NCBI GenBank assembly: GCA_025057645.1
Contig: JANXBJ010000010.1
Coordinates: forward strand, 34,207-98,206
Direction: 5' to 3'
Source: Anaerolineales bacterium
GTDB lineage: Bacteria > Chloroflexota > Anaerolineae > Anaerolineales > UBA4823
DNA: 64,000 nt
The translations under genes were made by a program, and so were the position numbers. This document shows positions 18,371-28,044 of this stretch, one piece after another. Below the pieces are notes generated by a model that made no database searches, was not told the origin of the DNA, and saw only the letters and a program-made list of their open reading frames with translations. How positions within the stretch are numbered: position 1 is the stretch's first letter; each line of letters starts with the position of its first letter.

Positions 18371-19405
18371 TTACCCTTCCAAAGGATACCGCCATTCTCG
18401 AAGCAGATATCCTGCCTTCTTTACAAAGAACTCTTTCTCGGCTGGGGTCAGCAACTGCTTCCACACCTCGCTCTTCCCTTTGGGCAGAGCCCGAGCAATT
18501 TCGCTTGCCTTTTGGTTTTGCCATTCCGCATCCGGGTTCGCCTGGACTTCAAGCTCTACACTCTCCCGGAGACCAGCCTCTTCTATAGCGCCGAGGAAAC
18601 GCCACACCTTTTGTATTTCTCCCCAGGGGTCAGCGATGAGGTCCTCATAGCGCAGGACGTAGAAACGCTCGCCATAGAGTTGTCTCCCCAAGGCGAGCGT
18701 CTGTTCCACGTTCTTGATCCACTCTTCTACTGCGCGTTGGAAAGCGCTAGGAGTGAAGACCGACTTCTGTCCGCCGAGAAAAGGCTGTGGGTTTCGAGCA
18801 AATTCTTCCCTGAGTTTGAGATCTTGGGCCGAGAGGTGTTGTATGGAATCGATAAAACTCTGGAAACGGTGGGAAAGGACGGTGTCGCGCCCGTCGCGCA
18901 GAATGTAAATGAGACTTGCGTCAGGATAGATCAGATGAGCGCGTTGCACGGCTTCCCCGTGGACCAAGCTGCTAGGGCTCTTATCCCCAACAATGTTTTT
19001 GCCCAATCGAACCGCTTCTCGCTCTAGGATAAAGTCTGCTGCCACTCGTAGAAGAGCAGTGGAAAGGTTGTGTCCGCCGTTCCAGCGGTTGCTGCGTCGT
19101 CCAAGCCATTCCCTCACCGCCGGGTCTTCCACTAGGGCAGTCAAGAAAGGAGGACGGGTGAAAAAGTGAGCCTGCCAATTGCAATGGACTTGGGGGTGAA
19201 GGCGCACCAGCCGCGCCAACAGCGTGGTTCCGGAGCGCGCATGACCGAAGATGAAGAACTTAGGCATAGGGAAGAAGCGCTTGATCTCGGCTAGCTCTTC
19301 CTCGCTCAAGGGAGGCAAGACTGCTGCTTCCCTTCCTATAAACGGTCGCTTGTTCAACAAAATCAAGAGTGCGCTCTTGAGCCGCAAGAGAAGCTGCTTG
19401 CTCAT
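18371..19405 (-). CDS. PAPS-dependent sulfotransferase
   Basis: Soluble sulfotransferase fold: the 5'-phosphosulfate loop FIFGHARSGTTLLARL begins at about residue 50, and the 3'-phosphate strand is YILRDGRDTVLSH; GDKSPSS is the usual linker. The ATG at 19405 (345 residues) is in an ATGA overlap with the upstream glycosyltransferase gene. The longer frame to 19504 lies inside that gene and is rejected. Its partner for PAPS would be the sulfurylase/kinase at 15519-17315. The acceptor is presumably a sugar hydroxyl of the exported glycan. Confidence 0.88.
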   Translation of the reverse strand: MSKQLLLRLKSALLILLNKRPFIGREAAVLPPLSEEELAEIKRFFPMPKFFIFGHARSGTTLLARLVRLHPQVHCNWQAHFFTRPPFLTALVEDPAVREWLGRRSNRWNGGHNLSTALLRVAADFILEREAVRLGKNIVGDKSPSSLVHGEAVQRAHLIYPDASLIYILRDGRDTVLSHRFQSFIDSIQHLSAQDLKLREEFARNPQPFLGGQKSVFTPSAFQRAVEEWIKNVEQTLALGRQLYGERFYVLRYEDLIADPWGEIQKVWRFLGAIEEAGLRESVELEVQANPDAEWQNQKASEIARALPKGKSEVWKQLLTPAEKEFFVKKAGYLLREWRYPLEG

Positions 19406-20850
19406 TTTCCGTCCGCAGTATGAGCTAGTTGGGCGAGATAGGCTCCGGTACGCTTGCCCGCTTGGCCATCGGTGAAAGTACACTCTCGCTCGACAAAACG
19501 CCACTGGGCTTCTCGGTCTCTGCCCGGGTTGAGCAGATACTCGTTGATCGCCTGGCGCAGTTCCTCCTCATTCGCCGCCACCCGCCCTGCCCCGGAACAG
19601 CGAAAGCGCTGATGGGTCGGCCATTCGCCGATTTGAGAGAGAGGTAAGGAGTATTTCGCTCCCGGCCAACCGTTCGGGGCATCGATGGTCACACTCACGA
19701 TCGGCGTGCGGTGGATCGAGGTTTCAACGACCATAGTCGAATAAACGGTGAGGAAAACGTCGGAGTGTGCCATCATCGAAGATTTCTCGTGCATATCTTC
19801 TCCCGAGTAGTAGCCCAGTTCCCCCCCGAGCGGGACCGGCTCAACTACATGAACATGAGGATAGCGTTGAGCTAGTTCGTAAATTTGATAGCGCTCGCCC
19901 GACCAGCGCTTGTTTTCCATAAAGTGGTTCGGATGCAAACGAATCAGCAACTGGCAGGGCGCCACCAACTGGTCCGAGGCAACTAAACGGGCAATCGCCT
20001 CGATGTTTTGGATATTCGGCGAAAAGGTGACAAAACTACAAGCATAACTGAGCAACTTGCGGTTGGGATCCAAGTTGTGAAGCTGAAAATATCGTTCGCG
20101 CGGCAACAACCATTGCTGCCGAAAATATCCATCATAAGAGGGAATACCGCCGATGTGAATTTGCTCTTCCTTCCAATCCGAGCCGATCCTAAGCTCTTCT
20201 TTTTGAATTTCCGACCAGCAGGTGATGGCGTCCACCTTGGCTCCAGGAAGGGCATAACTGCTGGGGTTATCCCAACCTAGAACCACCGCTGCCGTGCGCA
20301 CCCTGCGAGCGTTAGCCTCCCGAAGCAGATATCGGTCTAGCCGCCAGCCCGGGGTGCTGGCAACCACAAGGGATGGCCGATAGCGCTCAAAGAGATCGGC
20401 GTAAATCTGCGGGGTGTAACGCCTTTGGGCGTTGACCAACACTCGGCGCGCAGCGTGGCTGTGGCGTAGTAGGAACAGCAAGAAGCGTACAATCGCGAAC
20501 AGCGTCCGCCGCCTTGGAGGAGCTTCTGCATAGACCCAATCCACGAAGCTATCGATTGCTTCCAAGTTCAGGCGCGCCGAAGCTCCAGCACGACGGAAAA
20601 AATCCAACCACCACTGTATGGAGTTGTCCACTTCTCGGAAGTACTTCCGGGCTTGATCCAAGCGTAAGCCCTCGACCACCAGTCCCTCACAGCCAAAGCT
20701 GTCCCGGATTTTCTCTAGCAAGTGCTCATCGGTTAGAAGCACAACGCGTAAGCCTGCTTCCAAGAGCGTTTTGACCACGTCACTTTGCAGAAAGTAGACG
20801 ATTGCCAACCCGTGATCGGCGCTAATCAGGACGGTTTTCTTTTCCTCCAT
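19402..20850 (-). CDS. GT-B-fold glycosyltransferase or polyolphosphotransferase-like protein
   Basis: 482 residues with two Rossmann-like halves. The N-terminal part starts VLISADHGLAIVYFL and has a V-V-L-T-D pattern; the C-terminal half has LLIRLHPNHF, VFLTVYSTMVVETSIHRTPI and a final helix. The Y-S-T-E-S block is typical of CDP-glycerol/capsule-type transferases and UDP-GlcNAc 2-epimerase-fold enzymes. Substrate unknown. It overlaps the sulfotransferase gene and lies 8 bp below the family 2 glycosyltransferase gene, so it belongs to the same transcript. Confidence 0.7.
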   Translation of the reverse strand: MEEKKTVLISADHGLAIVYFLQSDVVKTLLEAGLRVVLLTDEHLLEKIRDSFGCEGLVVEGLRLDQARKYFREVDNSIQWWLDFFRRAGASARLNLEAIDSFVDWVYAEAPPRRRTLFAIVRFLLFLLRHSHAARRVLVNAQRRYTPQIYADLFERYRPSLVVASTPGWRLDRYLLREANARRVRTAAVVLGWDNPSSYALPGAKVDAITCWSEIQKEELRIGSDWKEEQIHIGGIPSYDGYFRQQWLLPRERYFQLHNLDPNRKLLSYACSFVTFSPNIQNIEAIARLVASDQLVAPCQLLIRLHPNHFMENKRWSGERYQIYELAQRYPHVHVVEPVPLGGELGYYSGEDMHEKSSMMAHSDVFLTVYSTMVVETSIHRTPIVSVTIDAPNGWPGAKYSLPLSQIGEWPTHQRFRCSGAGRVAANEEELRQAINEYLLNPGRDREAQWRFVERECTFTDGQAGKRTGAYLAQLAHTADGK

Positions 20851-20857
20851 GCACTCC

Positions 20858-21817
20858 TCACTGATACAGCCACTCGAAGGTTTTGTGATTGAGCCAAATC
20901 AGCCATCGGCGTATAAGCTTGCTAGGAAGCCCTCTGCGGTGGGCCTTTCTGCCCTCCCCTTCCTCGGCTGCCCCCGCTAAACTCGGGAGGTCCAAGCCCC
21001 TCAGGGTGTTTCCTAGGTGTTGCACCCACCATTGTGCTGTGGACAAACGCAAGTAGCCTTTCTCGTTCAGGGCAATGTCCAGCGCCCTAACTTGCCCCAT
21101 AGGCCTCTCAGAGGGCAACGGGAGCACCTGTTGGAGGACTTGCTTTTTAGCCACGAATTGAAAATGCCCAGCACCTACAAAATAACGTTCGCCTCGGTAG
21201 AGCAAACAGGTATCCTGAGAAGACTCAAAGTGTTGACGGGCCTCAGCCTCGGTTTTTCCAAGGCTGCGTGCGTGTCGCCAGTAATCCTCCCAAGCCAAAA
21301 ACCGTCCTTGTCGGAGTTCGACTTCGGGAGTTCCTCTTGCCCAGCGCACCGTTTGATCGGCATATTCTGGGGGACTCCATAATGGCATTCCCGTGACCAT
21401 GCCGACCGAAGGGAACCTTTCCAGTACTCTAACCAATGCCGAAAGCCAACCGGGGTAGAAATAAATGTCGCTATCGGCATAGGCGATGATTTCTCCCGGC
21501 GCTCCACCAAAGAGAATGTTCCATGCCCCAGATTTGCCTATGTTTTTATCGGACAACCAGAGAAACTGGATTTTGCCTCTTTCGTGAGCTTCTTGGAGGT
21601 AAGAGCGCACCTCTGGGCAACTAGCATTGTCAAAAACGAGCAAATCATACGCCAAGTCGGTGTTCTGCCAGATGCTGCCCAGGCAAACCTCAAGGACGTC
21701 TAGGCTCTCGGCATAATATCCTGCAAGAAAGGGGATGTAGGTGATCACCGCCACGGTGATCGGTTTTGGCTGAGCGACCTCACCAATGAACTTGGCCGGG
21801 TTTTGTCCGATCCGCAT
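20858..21817 (-). CDS. Family 2 glycosyltransferase
   Basis: GT-A fold: VAVITY start of beta 1, LLVFDNASCPEV, LSDKNIGKSGAWN, and the metal-binding acidic site in AYADSDIYFYPGWL. It lacks transmembrane helices. The gene ends with a basic segment that may associate with the membrane (KLIRRWLIWLNHKTFEWL). It sits 1 bp after the next upstream gene and 7 bp before the next downstream gene, so it is clearly operonic. Sugar specificity is unknown. Confidence 0.85.
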   Translation of the reverse strand: MRIGQNPAKFIGEVAQPKPITVAVITYIPFLAGYYAESLDVLEVCLGSIWQNTDLAYDLLVFDNASCPEVRSYLQEAHERGKIQFLWLSDKNIGKSGAWNILFGGAPGEIIAYADSDIYFYPGWLSALVRVLERFPSVGMVTGMPLWSPPEYADQTVRWARGTPEVELRQGRFLAWEDYWRHARSLGKTEAEARQHFESSQDTCLLYRGERYFVGAGHFQFVAKKQVLQQVLPLPSERPMGQVRALDIALNEKGYLRLSTAQWWVQHLGNTLRGLDLPSLAGAAEEGEGRKAHRRGLPSKLIRRWLIWLNHKTFEWLYQ

Positions 21818-21818
21818 C

Positions 21819-22724
21819 TCAGTTTTCCTTCATACGGAAGCGGCGCGCTCGTCGAAAACGCCGTGCGAGCCACCAGCGCCAGCCATGCCGTTGTTCCTCT
21901 GAAGGCATTAGCCGGAGTTCCAGCTTGCGCAAGAGCCGCAACAGGCTTTGCGGCGGGCGCCTTAGGCGGCCATCCTTGAGCTGGACATGACTATCGAGGA
22001 TGTAATACATCGCCCGCATCCCTCCGGCAAGTTCCAAGTTGCGTTGGGACTCTTCAAGGTTGTAGTGGGGCTGGCCACCGGGTAAGTGACTATAATCGTG
22101 ATCTTGATGGATGATCGTAACGGAAGGGGTGAGGTCAACGACCGGGATACCCTGCTGCCAGGAGGCGTAGATCATCCAGTTATCCCAACCTGCGCGACCG
22201 ACAGCGAAATCGGGAATGGCGGTGAACTCTGTGCGCGGGAACAAAAAGAGATCACTTCCAGCGGGAGGATGCAGGCGCCCATGACGCATGATCTTCGCTT
22301 TTAGGCGTTGTTCCCATCCTTCAGAGAAATCGAGTTCGACCGTTACCTCTACGTCCCAACGCTGGCTGACGGCAAGGAAGCGCTCTCGTTGCGCCCAAAG
22401 CGTTTTCGCTGCTTGGACAAAGTCGGGCAGTAGAAGGATGTCGGCATTGACGTAGGCCATCAACGGCGCTTGAGAGGCTCGGCGGGCCAACTCGAAGATC
22501 GAACTGACTAACGGCGTGCCCAGCTCATTGCACCTTACAGGGGTCAGCTGAGGGACTCCGTACTCTTGGGCAACGTGGTCCAGCCCCTCCTCTTCTCCGA
22601 CCAGAAAAACCTCCACTTCCTCGCCAAGGTGTAGCCAGGATTGAATTGCATTGCGTTGGATAAGGTTGATATGGGGGTTAGTAAAGGGTTTAGGCGCAGA
22701 AAAGAGGGTGATTAGCTTGGACAT
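21819..22724 (-). CDS. GT-A-type glycosyltransferase-like protein
   Basis: 301 residues. The DxD-like element is in MAYVNADILLLPDFV, preceded by an alpha/beta start (LITLFSAPKPFTNPH) of nucleotide-diphosphosugar transferase type; GRAGWDNWMIYAS is a second conserved block. The C-terminus is strongly basic (RRFRRARRFRMKEN), suggesting contact with the membrane or acidic polymer. It does not match a numbered family that I can name with certainty. Confidence 0.65.
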   Translation of the reverse strand: MSKLITLFSAPKPFTNPHINLIQRNAIQSWLHLGEEVEVFLVGEEEGLDHVAQEYGVPQLTPVRCNELGTPLVSSIFELARRASQAPLMAYVNADILLLPDFVQAAKTLWAQRERFLAVSQRWDVEVTVELDFSEGWEQRLKAKIMRHGRLHPPAGSDLFLFPRTEFTAIPDFAVGRAGWDNWMIYASWQQGIPVVDLTPSVTIIHQDHDYSHLPGGQPHYNLEESQRNLELAGGMRAMYYILDSHVQLKDGRLRRPPQSLLRLLRKLELRLMPSEEQRHGWRWWLARRFRRARRFRMKEN

Positions 22725-22891
22725 ATTGTATCCAAAGGTATAGCCTTATGGATTCGATGTTGCGAGTTGCGGATAGCGATATTTACCTTAGGTGCAAGCA
22801 AATGGCAACCACTCTTGGATTTGGAGCGGCTAGGTAGTATTCGCAAGGGATGAGGACTCGAAGCGCAACACTGAAGTTCCCCAGCTTATTG

Positions 22892-23794
22892 TTATCCATT
22901 GGTCTGTTTTCCGTGTGTTGATTCCTTGGTAACGAGTCTTTCGTCCACTTCGTGAACTGCTTTGTGTGGAACGCTGGCATTAATCTGAGCAAGCTCAGGG
23001 TGGCGTTTGAAGAGATCGAGAACTTCAAGCCAAGAGAAGTCGGAGCGGCTGCCAAAGTGGGCGTAAATTTGGCGCACTAGTTGTAAATCCTCCGGGGTAT
23101 CCACAGTCCAGCGGTAAGAACCGTAGTCGGGGTCGTGATCGACCCGCAGGACGCGAAAGAACCCCGGTGGGGCTTCGGGAATAACCGGAGGCGATTGCAA
23201 AGTGGAGACATGCACCGAGCGTTCCTCTTCGTAGATGTAGGGCATGACGTGTTCGCGATGATAGGGCTTGGTAGCCTCTCGCCAAGCCCGCTCCAAGGCT
23301 TGGAACGTACAAACTTCAACATCTAAGCCGATAGGATAAGTGCGCTTCCACGGCGGTGGCAAACGGTTCGCCGCAAAATCCCACCCCACCCTGTTCCCCG
23401 TTTCCGGAGGGAAATGGGCAGGGAATGAGGGCTTGCCCCATTCCCAAAACGCCTTCACTACTTGATCGATCACTGCGGGGTCAATCAAGGGGCAATCTGC
23501 CGTGATGCGAACGACCACATTGGCTCGGAAATCCCGTGCTGCTCGGTAAAAGCGATCCAGCACATCCAGAACACTGCCCTGCGCAACGGGAACACCCAGA
23601 GCACGGCAAAGTTGGACGATGGCTTCATCTTCCGGGGCGACCGTTGTGGCGACAATAACCTCGTCAATCTGTGTCGCCCGCTGAGTGCGTTCGATCACCC
23701 GCTGCAGCATCGGTTTGCCGCCGATATCCAGCAAAACTTTCTCGGGCAGCCGCTTAGAGCCGCATCGCGCCTGAATGATCGCAACTCTTTTCAT
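22892..23794 (-). CDS. SpsF-like cytidylyltransferase family protein
   Basis: The start is AIIQARCGSKRLPEKVLLDI, the signature of SpsF/NeuA-related nucleotidyltransferases, with IVRITADCPLIDP (written VVRITADCPLIDP here) and a late RWTVDTPEDLQLV. Length 300 residues from the ATG at 23794, which is 5 bp after the stop of the upstream gene; the longer frame begins with GTG at 23824 inside that gene. These proteins accompany spore-coat and nonulosonate glycan loci and activate a sugar acid or polyol. A 167-bp gap separates it from the next gene. Confidence 0.85.
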   Translation of the reverse strand: MKRVAIIQARCGSKRLPEKVLLDIGGKPMLQRVIERTQRATQIDEVIVATTVAPEDEAIVQLCRALGVPVAQGSVLDVLDRFYRAARDFRANVVVRITADCPLIDPAVIDQVVKAFWEWGKPSFPAHFPPETGNRVGWDFAANRLPPPWKRTYPIGLDVEVCTFQALERAWREATKPYHREHVMPYIYEEERSVHVSTLQSPPVIPEAPPGFFRVLRVDHDPDYGSYRWTVDTPEDLQLVRQIYAHFGSRSDFSWLEVLDLFKRHPELAQINASVPHKAVHEVDERLVTKESTHGKQTNG

Positions 23795-23799
23795 GGGCT

Positions 23800-25818
23800 T
23801 TAGTCTTCGGCACGCTTGCTGCACAGGTAGTCGTGCAGAACTCTCGGGTCTTCCTTTGAGATCCCAGATGGAGAGCTAAGCCACTCTCGACACAAAGAAG
23901 CCCTCAAGCTGCGATCTGAGCGGATCTTCCTGGCTAAGTCGTCAGCTTCTTTGGTTCTTCCCGTCATGGCATAGGCCACAAAGAAGGGAAGCCACTCATA
24001 CACATCCTTTGGGGCTAACTCTCTCTCGGCCACTTCCTCTGCGAGACGCAGGATTGCCTGCCATTCCCCTTTCTGACGGTGATAAGAGGCTTTCTGATAG
24101 TAATAACACCAAGTGTGGGGAGGTTCTTCGCCGAAGACCCTTTCATCAAGCCGTCTAAAGTCTTGGTCAATGAGAATCCTTTGGGTTTGGGAGTAACGCG
24201 CCGCCAGTCGGACAAGGGGCTCCTCTCGGCTTGAAACTTCAAGTCGTGTCCCGTCTAATACATACAAGCAAGAGTTAAGTGTCGGCATGCTGAGGACCAA
24301 CGGGAATTCGAAGTTGCGGGTGAGAGGAATTCCCCGATAGACCCGCCTGCTTTTCTCTCTCCAGGCCAGTTCGCCTACCGAGTCTTGATCGATCAGTTCC
24401 CCACCTAGAGGAGGACGCCCTTCTCGGGGATAGTAGATCATATTTGCCGAAGCCCAAATTTCGTAGCCTTCGATAAAGTAAAACGGCTCGGGTAGATTGA
24501 CCATCAGCAAGGTGTCAGGCTCGAGGTTAGGAGCGCGCCAACTCAATTGCCACCAGATTTGTCGTTGAACTTGCCAGAAGTCGATCATGTATCGGGCATA
24601 TTGAGCATGGGTCAGCAAGGCGGAGAAAATTAGGGCTAAAACCGCCCAGAAACGCAGTTTCCCTCTCATGCCTTGGGTCAATAGGCAAGCTAAGAGAATG
24701 GCTGCCCCGATGGAAGCGGGGAGGCTATAGCGATCGTCGCGGGCGACAAACCGAATTTCTTGGAGTGTAGCCACCACGGGAAGAAGAGCTGAGAGTGCGC
24801 TGACCGCTCCGACTCCGCAAATTTCTCGAACTTTATCTGGAGGGAAGGGGAGCCCTTCCTGATGCGCAATCCACCGCCGGTGTTGTTTTAGAAGCAGCCC
24901 ACCTCCGGCTGCACCGAGCAATGCAAGCAGGAAACCGATCAGTTGAGTTCGATAAGGCCCGTAGTACCACTGGTTGTAAAGTGGAACTGCCCAAGCCAAA
25001 AAGGCGGTCTCGATAAAATCGCGCCCCAATTCAACCCCTAGACGCAATAGACCGTGCTGGAGCGTAGCCCCGTAGGTTGAGAACAGGCGTTCCGTATTCA
25101 GAGTGGGACGAGTGCTCTGAAATACGAACACTCGCCAATACAAGAAGAGTGCAGTTATGAGTAAAAAAGGCAGCCATTCAAGGAGGAACTTTCGCAAAGA
25201 CTTCGATGGCGTTTTTTGCCTGAACAAAACCCAGAGGAGCGCTAGTCGAGTCCCTTCAAGACCGATGTAGTATTCCATAGTGAAAGGGTAAAGCGCCGCA
25301 CTGGCGATAGCTAGGAGGCGGTAGACCCAACCGTGCCACTGTACGGTGACCTGTAGCGAACAAATCAGCCAATACATGGAGAGCAAGGCGAGCAAGATGC
25401 CGTGAAAGTGCATTTGAAAGCAATTCGGCTGCACCTGTTGTAAAAACCCGGGATAAATTGCAAAGAAGAGTGTCGCCAAGAAGGTGAACTGAGGGCGCTC
25501 CCCCCAAACCCGGCGCAGCAGAGCATAGAAGACCAGCGCAGAGAGAAAACGCAGAAGGAAGGCATAGAGTCCCCAACTCCACGGCGGATTGCCCAGGATT
25601 GGATATAAGAACGCATAGAGGTACCCCATGAGCGGGCGCTCGCCTGCATACATCGGGATAAATCCCGACGGCCCTCGCACCACCCCATTCCAAACCGTGT
25701 ACCAGTCCTCACGGTATAAGCCGAGGAAGGGAATCCAAATCCCATACGCAATGAGCATGAGGAATAAAACAGCAACCGCAGTGTAGAAGGTTTCGTTTTG
25801 TAAATACCGCTTGAGCAC
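23800..25818 (-). CDS. Multi-pass membrane protein, GT-C-like, with soluble tail
   Basis: About 11-12 hydrophobic helices over residues 10-420, with an extracellular-type first loop that contains YREDWYTVWNG, reminiscent of the acidic loop of GT-C transferases such as ArnT and mannosyltransferases. The last 130 residues are soluble and helical (a segment from about 570 has a TPR-like look: RQKGEWQAILRLAEEVA). It may use a lipid-linked sugar on the outer face. The start ATG at 25818 is 1 bp after the GT4 gene's stop. Function is not proven. Confidence 0.6.
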   Translation of the reverse strand: MLKRYLQNETFYTAVAVLFLMLIAYGIWIPFLGLYREDWYTVWNGVVRGPSGFIPMYAGERPLMGYLYAFLYPILGNPPWSWGLYAFLLRFLSALVFYALLRRVWGERPQFTFLATLFFAIYPGFLQQVQPNCFQMHFHGILLALLSMYWLICSLQVTVQWHGWVYRLLAIASAALYPFTMEYYIGLEGTRLALLWVLFRQKTPSKSLRKFLLEWLPFLLITALFLYWRVFVFQSTRPTLNTERLFSTYGATLQHGLLRLGVELGRDFIETAFLAWAVPLYNQWYYGPYRTQLIGFLLALLGAAGGGLLLKQHRRWIAHQEGLPFPPDKVREICGVGAVSALSALLPVVATLQEIRFVARDDRYSLPASIGAAILLACLLTQGMRGKLRFWAVLALIFSALLTHAQYARYMIDFWQVQRQIWWQLSWRAPNLEPDTLLMVNLPEPFYFIEGYEIWASANMIYYPREGRPPLGGELIDQDSVGELAWREKSRRVYRGIPLTRNFEFPLVLSMPTLNSCLYVLDGTRLEVSSREEPLVRLAARYSQTQRILIDQDFRRLDERVFGEEPPHTWCYYYQKASYHRQKGEWQAILRLAEEVAERELAPKDVYEWLPFFVAYAMTGRTKEADDLARKIRSDRSLRASLCREWLSSPSGISKEDPRVLHDYLCSKRAED

Positions 25819-25819
25819 T

Positions 25820-26950
25820 TCAGTTCGTTGTCGAAGAGGGTCGAGCGATTGGTCGGATAGAGGCAGTTGCCCAGTTTAGCGCTTGATACAGCTTAGGGAA
25901 GTTGCGCTGCCAATCGGCACGCTCCTCGACAAGTTGCCGCGCAGCCCTGCCCATCTGTTTGAGCTTCTTGCGGTTGAGAATAGCTTGTTCCATTGTGTGC
26001 GCCAGAGCTTGCCAATCCCCCTTAGGAAACAGCCATCCCACTTCGCCGGGCGTTATCCACTCGCGATTGCTCGGGAGGTCGGAAACGATCACCGGCCGAC
26101 CGCAGGCCATTGCCTCCAGCATGGAAACCGAGGTTCCGTCGCTGTGCGAAGCGCTGAGGTAAACGTCCGCTAAGCGGTAATAGCGGGGCAAAGCCTGAAA
26201 TCCGATCTGCCCCGGCATGGATATCTGTTCCCAGACCCCGGCACAAGAAAGAATGTTGCGTAAGAGGCCGGCCTGTGAACCTGTCCCCAGTAGGATGAGG
26301 TGCGCTTGGGGGTATTGCTTTCCCAGCTCGCCGAAAGCGCGGGCAATGAGATCGACCCCATAAAGCGGTTCCCAACTGCGTGTAGAGAGGAAGACAAATC
26401 CATCCCCTTGCCCCGGTTTGCGCTGATCGGGTGAGAAATGGCGCAAATCTACCCCCCACGGAAAGGTGACGATCCGCTCTGGGTTCATCCCATAGGCGAT
26501 CGCTTGTCGGCGGACTGTCTCGCAGTCCCCGAGCAGCGCAGCGCTGCGCTTTAGGGTAAAGCGGGTTAGCCAAGCCATCCACTGAGTGCGCTGTGCATCG
26601 ACGAGAAGGTCATATCCCCAAGACATGCTTACCAGACGCCGAAAACCGCTTGCCGCAACCAGGAAGGCACAGCTCTGCAGCGGGCCTGCCAACACTACCT
26701 CGGGGTTGAGCCGTTTGAGCACCTCTTGCAGGCTACGCACGAAGGCAAGCAGACGGGTGTAGCGAAAAGGAACTCGGTCTGCTAACCAGTGAATCCGTTC
26801 CACTCCAGGGGGCAAAGGACGGTCCTCTAGAGAGCGGGAGCGGTTTTCCAAGTGCATCACCCAGACTGCGTCTCCATGCTCCCGCATGGCTTGCAGAAAG
26901 CGGTGGTCATGGGGGGAATAGGTGCGGGAAAAGTAGAGAATGCGCGCCAA
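25820..26950 (-). CDS. Family 4 glycosyltransferase
   Basis: GT-B retaining transferase of 376 residues with the family's C-terminal signature: SHSDGTSVSMLEAMACGRPV, where the two Glu of the E-x7-E pattern are replaced by Asp/Glu (SDG...LEA), then VIVSDLPSNREWI. The N-terminal half has YFSRTYSPHDHRF and a Gly-rich loop. It begins directly next to the stop of the second NeuB gene (no gap), so they are tightly coupled. Sugar donor unknown. Confidence 0.9.
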   Translation of the reverse strand: MARILYFSRTYSPHDHRFLQAMREHGDAVWVMHLENRSRSLEDRPLPPGVERIHWLADRVPFRYTRLLAFVRSLQEVLKRLNPEVVLAGPLQSCAFLVAASGFRRLVSMSWGYDLLVDAQRTQWMAWLTRFTLKRSAALLGDCETVRRQAIAYGMNPERIVTFPWGVDLRHFSPDQRKPGQGDGFVFLSTRSWEPLYGVDLIARAFGELGKQYPQAHLILLGTGSQAGLLRNILSCAGVWEQISMPGQIGFQALPRYYRLADVYLSASHSDGTSVSMLEAMACGRPVIVSDLPSNREWITPGEVGWLFPKGDWQALAHTMEQAILNRKKLKQMGRAARQLVEERADWQRNFPKLYQALNWATASIRPIARPSSTTN

Positions 26951-28018
26951 TTACTCTCCCAAGTCCACCCAGCGCAACTCTTTGCCGGCTGGCAAGTCGA
27001 CCAAGGCGCGCTTGCCGATGACTTGCGGGATTTCGTAGGGCAGGATTGCCCCTGGGGTAGCCGGGCGCAGCACGTCGATCATTTCGCGAGTCAGGATTTC
27101 ACCCCGGCGGATGTCACGCGCTGCCCGCAGACAGCGCCGTTGGATGATCACCGTCTCGCGCTCGTTCTCGGCGACGAATTTATCGGCTGAGCCGAGCGCA
27201 GCTTCCAGCTCGCGCGCCCGATCAACCATTTCTCGCCAGGTTTTGGGTGTCATCGAGAAAGGGTGATCAGGACCAATACGGCTGTTATCGTCGGTGAAGT
27301 GCTTCTCGATCATCCGTGCCCCCAAGGCGATGGCTCCCAACACGGTTGCATGTCCTGGAGTATGGTCGGACAATCCCAGAACCACCTCTGGGAACATGGT
27401 GCGGTAGGTGGTCAGCACACGCAAGTGAATGTGGCGAAAGTTTTCTAGGCTGCCGGTGTAATTCGTGTTGCATTGCATAAGCGCCAGTTGGGGGTTGATT
27501 TTCAGGATGGTGTGCACGGCTCGTTGCACATCGCCGATGTCTGAAGCACCGGTCGCCAGGATCACCGGTTTGCCCTTGCTGGCCATGCGCTCCAGAGCCT
27601 CTAGCCAGGTGATATCCCCGGAGCCGACTTTGTATGCAGGTACGTAGGGATCGAGCATGTCGATCGCTTCGAAATCGTAGGGCGAGGAAAAGTAATCGAT
27701 GCCGACCTTATCACACTCCTCCTTCAGGATAGGTGTCCATTCAAAGGGGATCGAGGCATCTTGGTAAACCTCGAAGACGCTTTTATGCCACTTTGCCTGA
27801 TGGGAGAGCTGTTTTCCTAACGCCCTGAAGCCATAGTCAGAAACGATTTTAGGGGCGCGGAAATTCTGGAACTTGGCGGCATCAGCTCCGGCTTCCTTCG
27901 CTAAATGGATCAGCATTTTGGCCCGCTCTAAGTCCCCGTCATGATTTGCAGAGATATCGGCAATGAAATATGTGGGGTGTTGATCTCCGATAAGGTGGGC
28001 ACCGATTCTTAGCTCCAT
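26951..28018 (-). CDS. NeuB/PseI-type nonulosonic acid synthase
   Basis: 355 residues, the normal single-copy length. It has YFIADISANHDGDLERAK, AKFQNFRAPKIV, ILATGASDI, LGLSDHTPGH and IEKHFTDDNSRIGPDH, then a C-terminal SAF domain (AARDIRRGEILTREMI). The variant ADISANHDGD (ordinary NeuB has GxNHNG) suggests another subfamily, possibly pseudaminic or legionaminic acid synthase. The ATG at 28018 is preferred over 28036. With the synthase at 10673-12571, two different acids, or two steps, may be served. Confidence 0.9.
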   Translation of the reverse strand: MELRIGAHLIGDQHPTYFIADISANHDGDLERAKMLIHLAKEAGADAAKFQNFRAPKIVSDYGFRALGKQLSHQAKWHKSVFEVYQDASIPFEWTPILKEECDKVGIDYFSSPYDFEAIDMLDPYVPAYKVGSGDITWLEALERMASKGKPVILATGASDIGDVQRAVHTILKINPQLALMQCNTNYTGSLENFRHIHLRVLTTYRTMFPEVVLGLSDHTPGHATVLGAIALGARMIEKHFTDDNSRIGPDHPFSMTPKTWREMVDRARELEAALGSADKFVAENERETVIIQRRCLRAARDIRRGEILTREMIDVLRPATPGAILPYEIPQVIGKRALVDLPAGKELRWVDLGE

Positions 28019-28044
28019 ATTTGCTCTACTCCTCACTCAGGAAG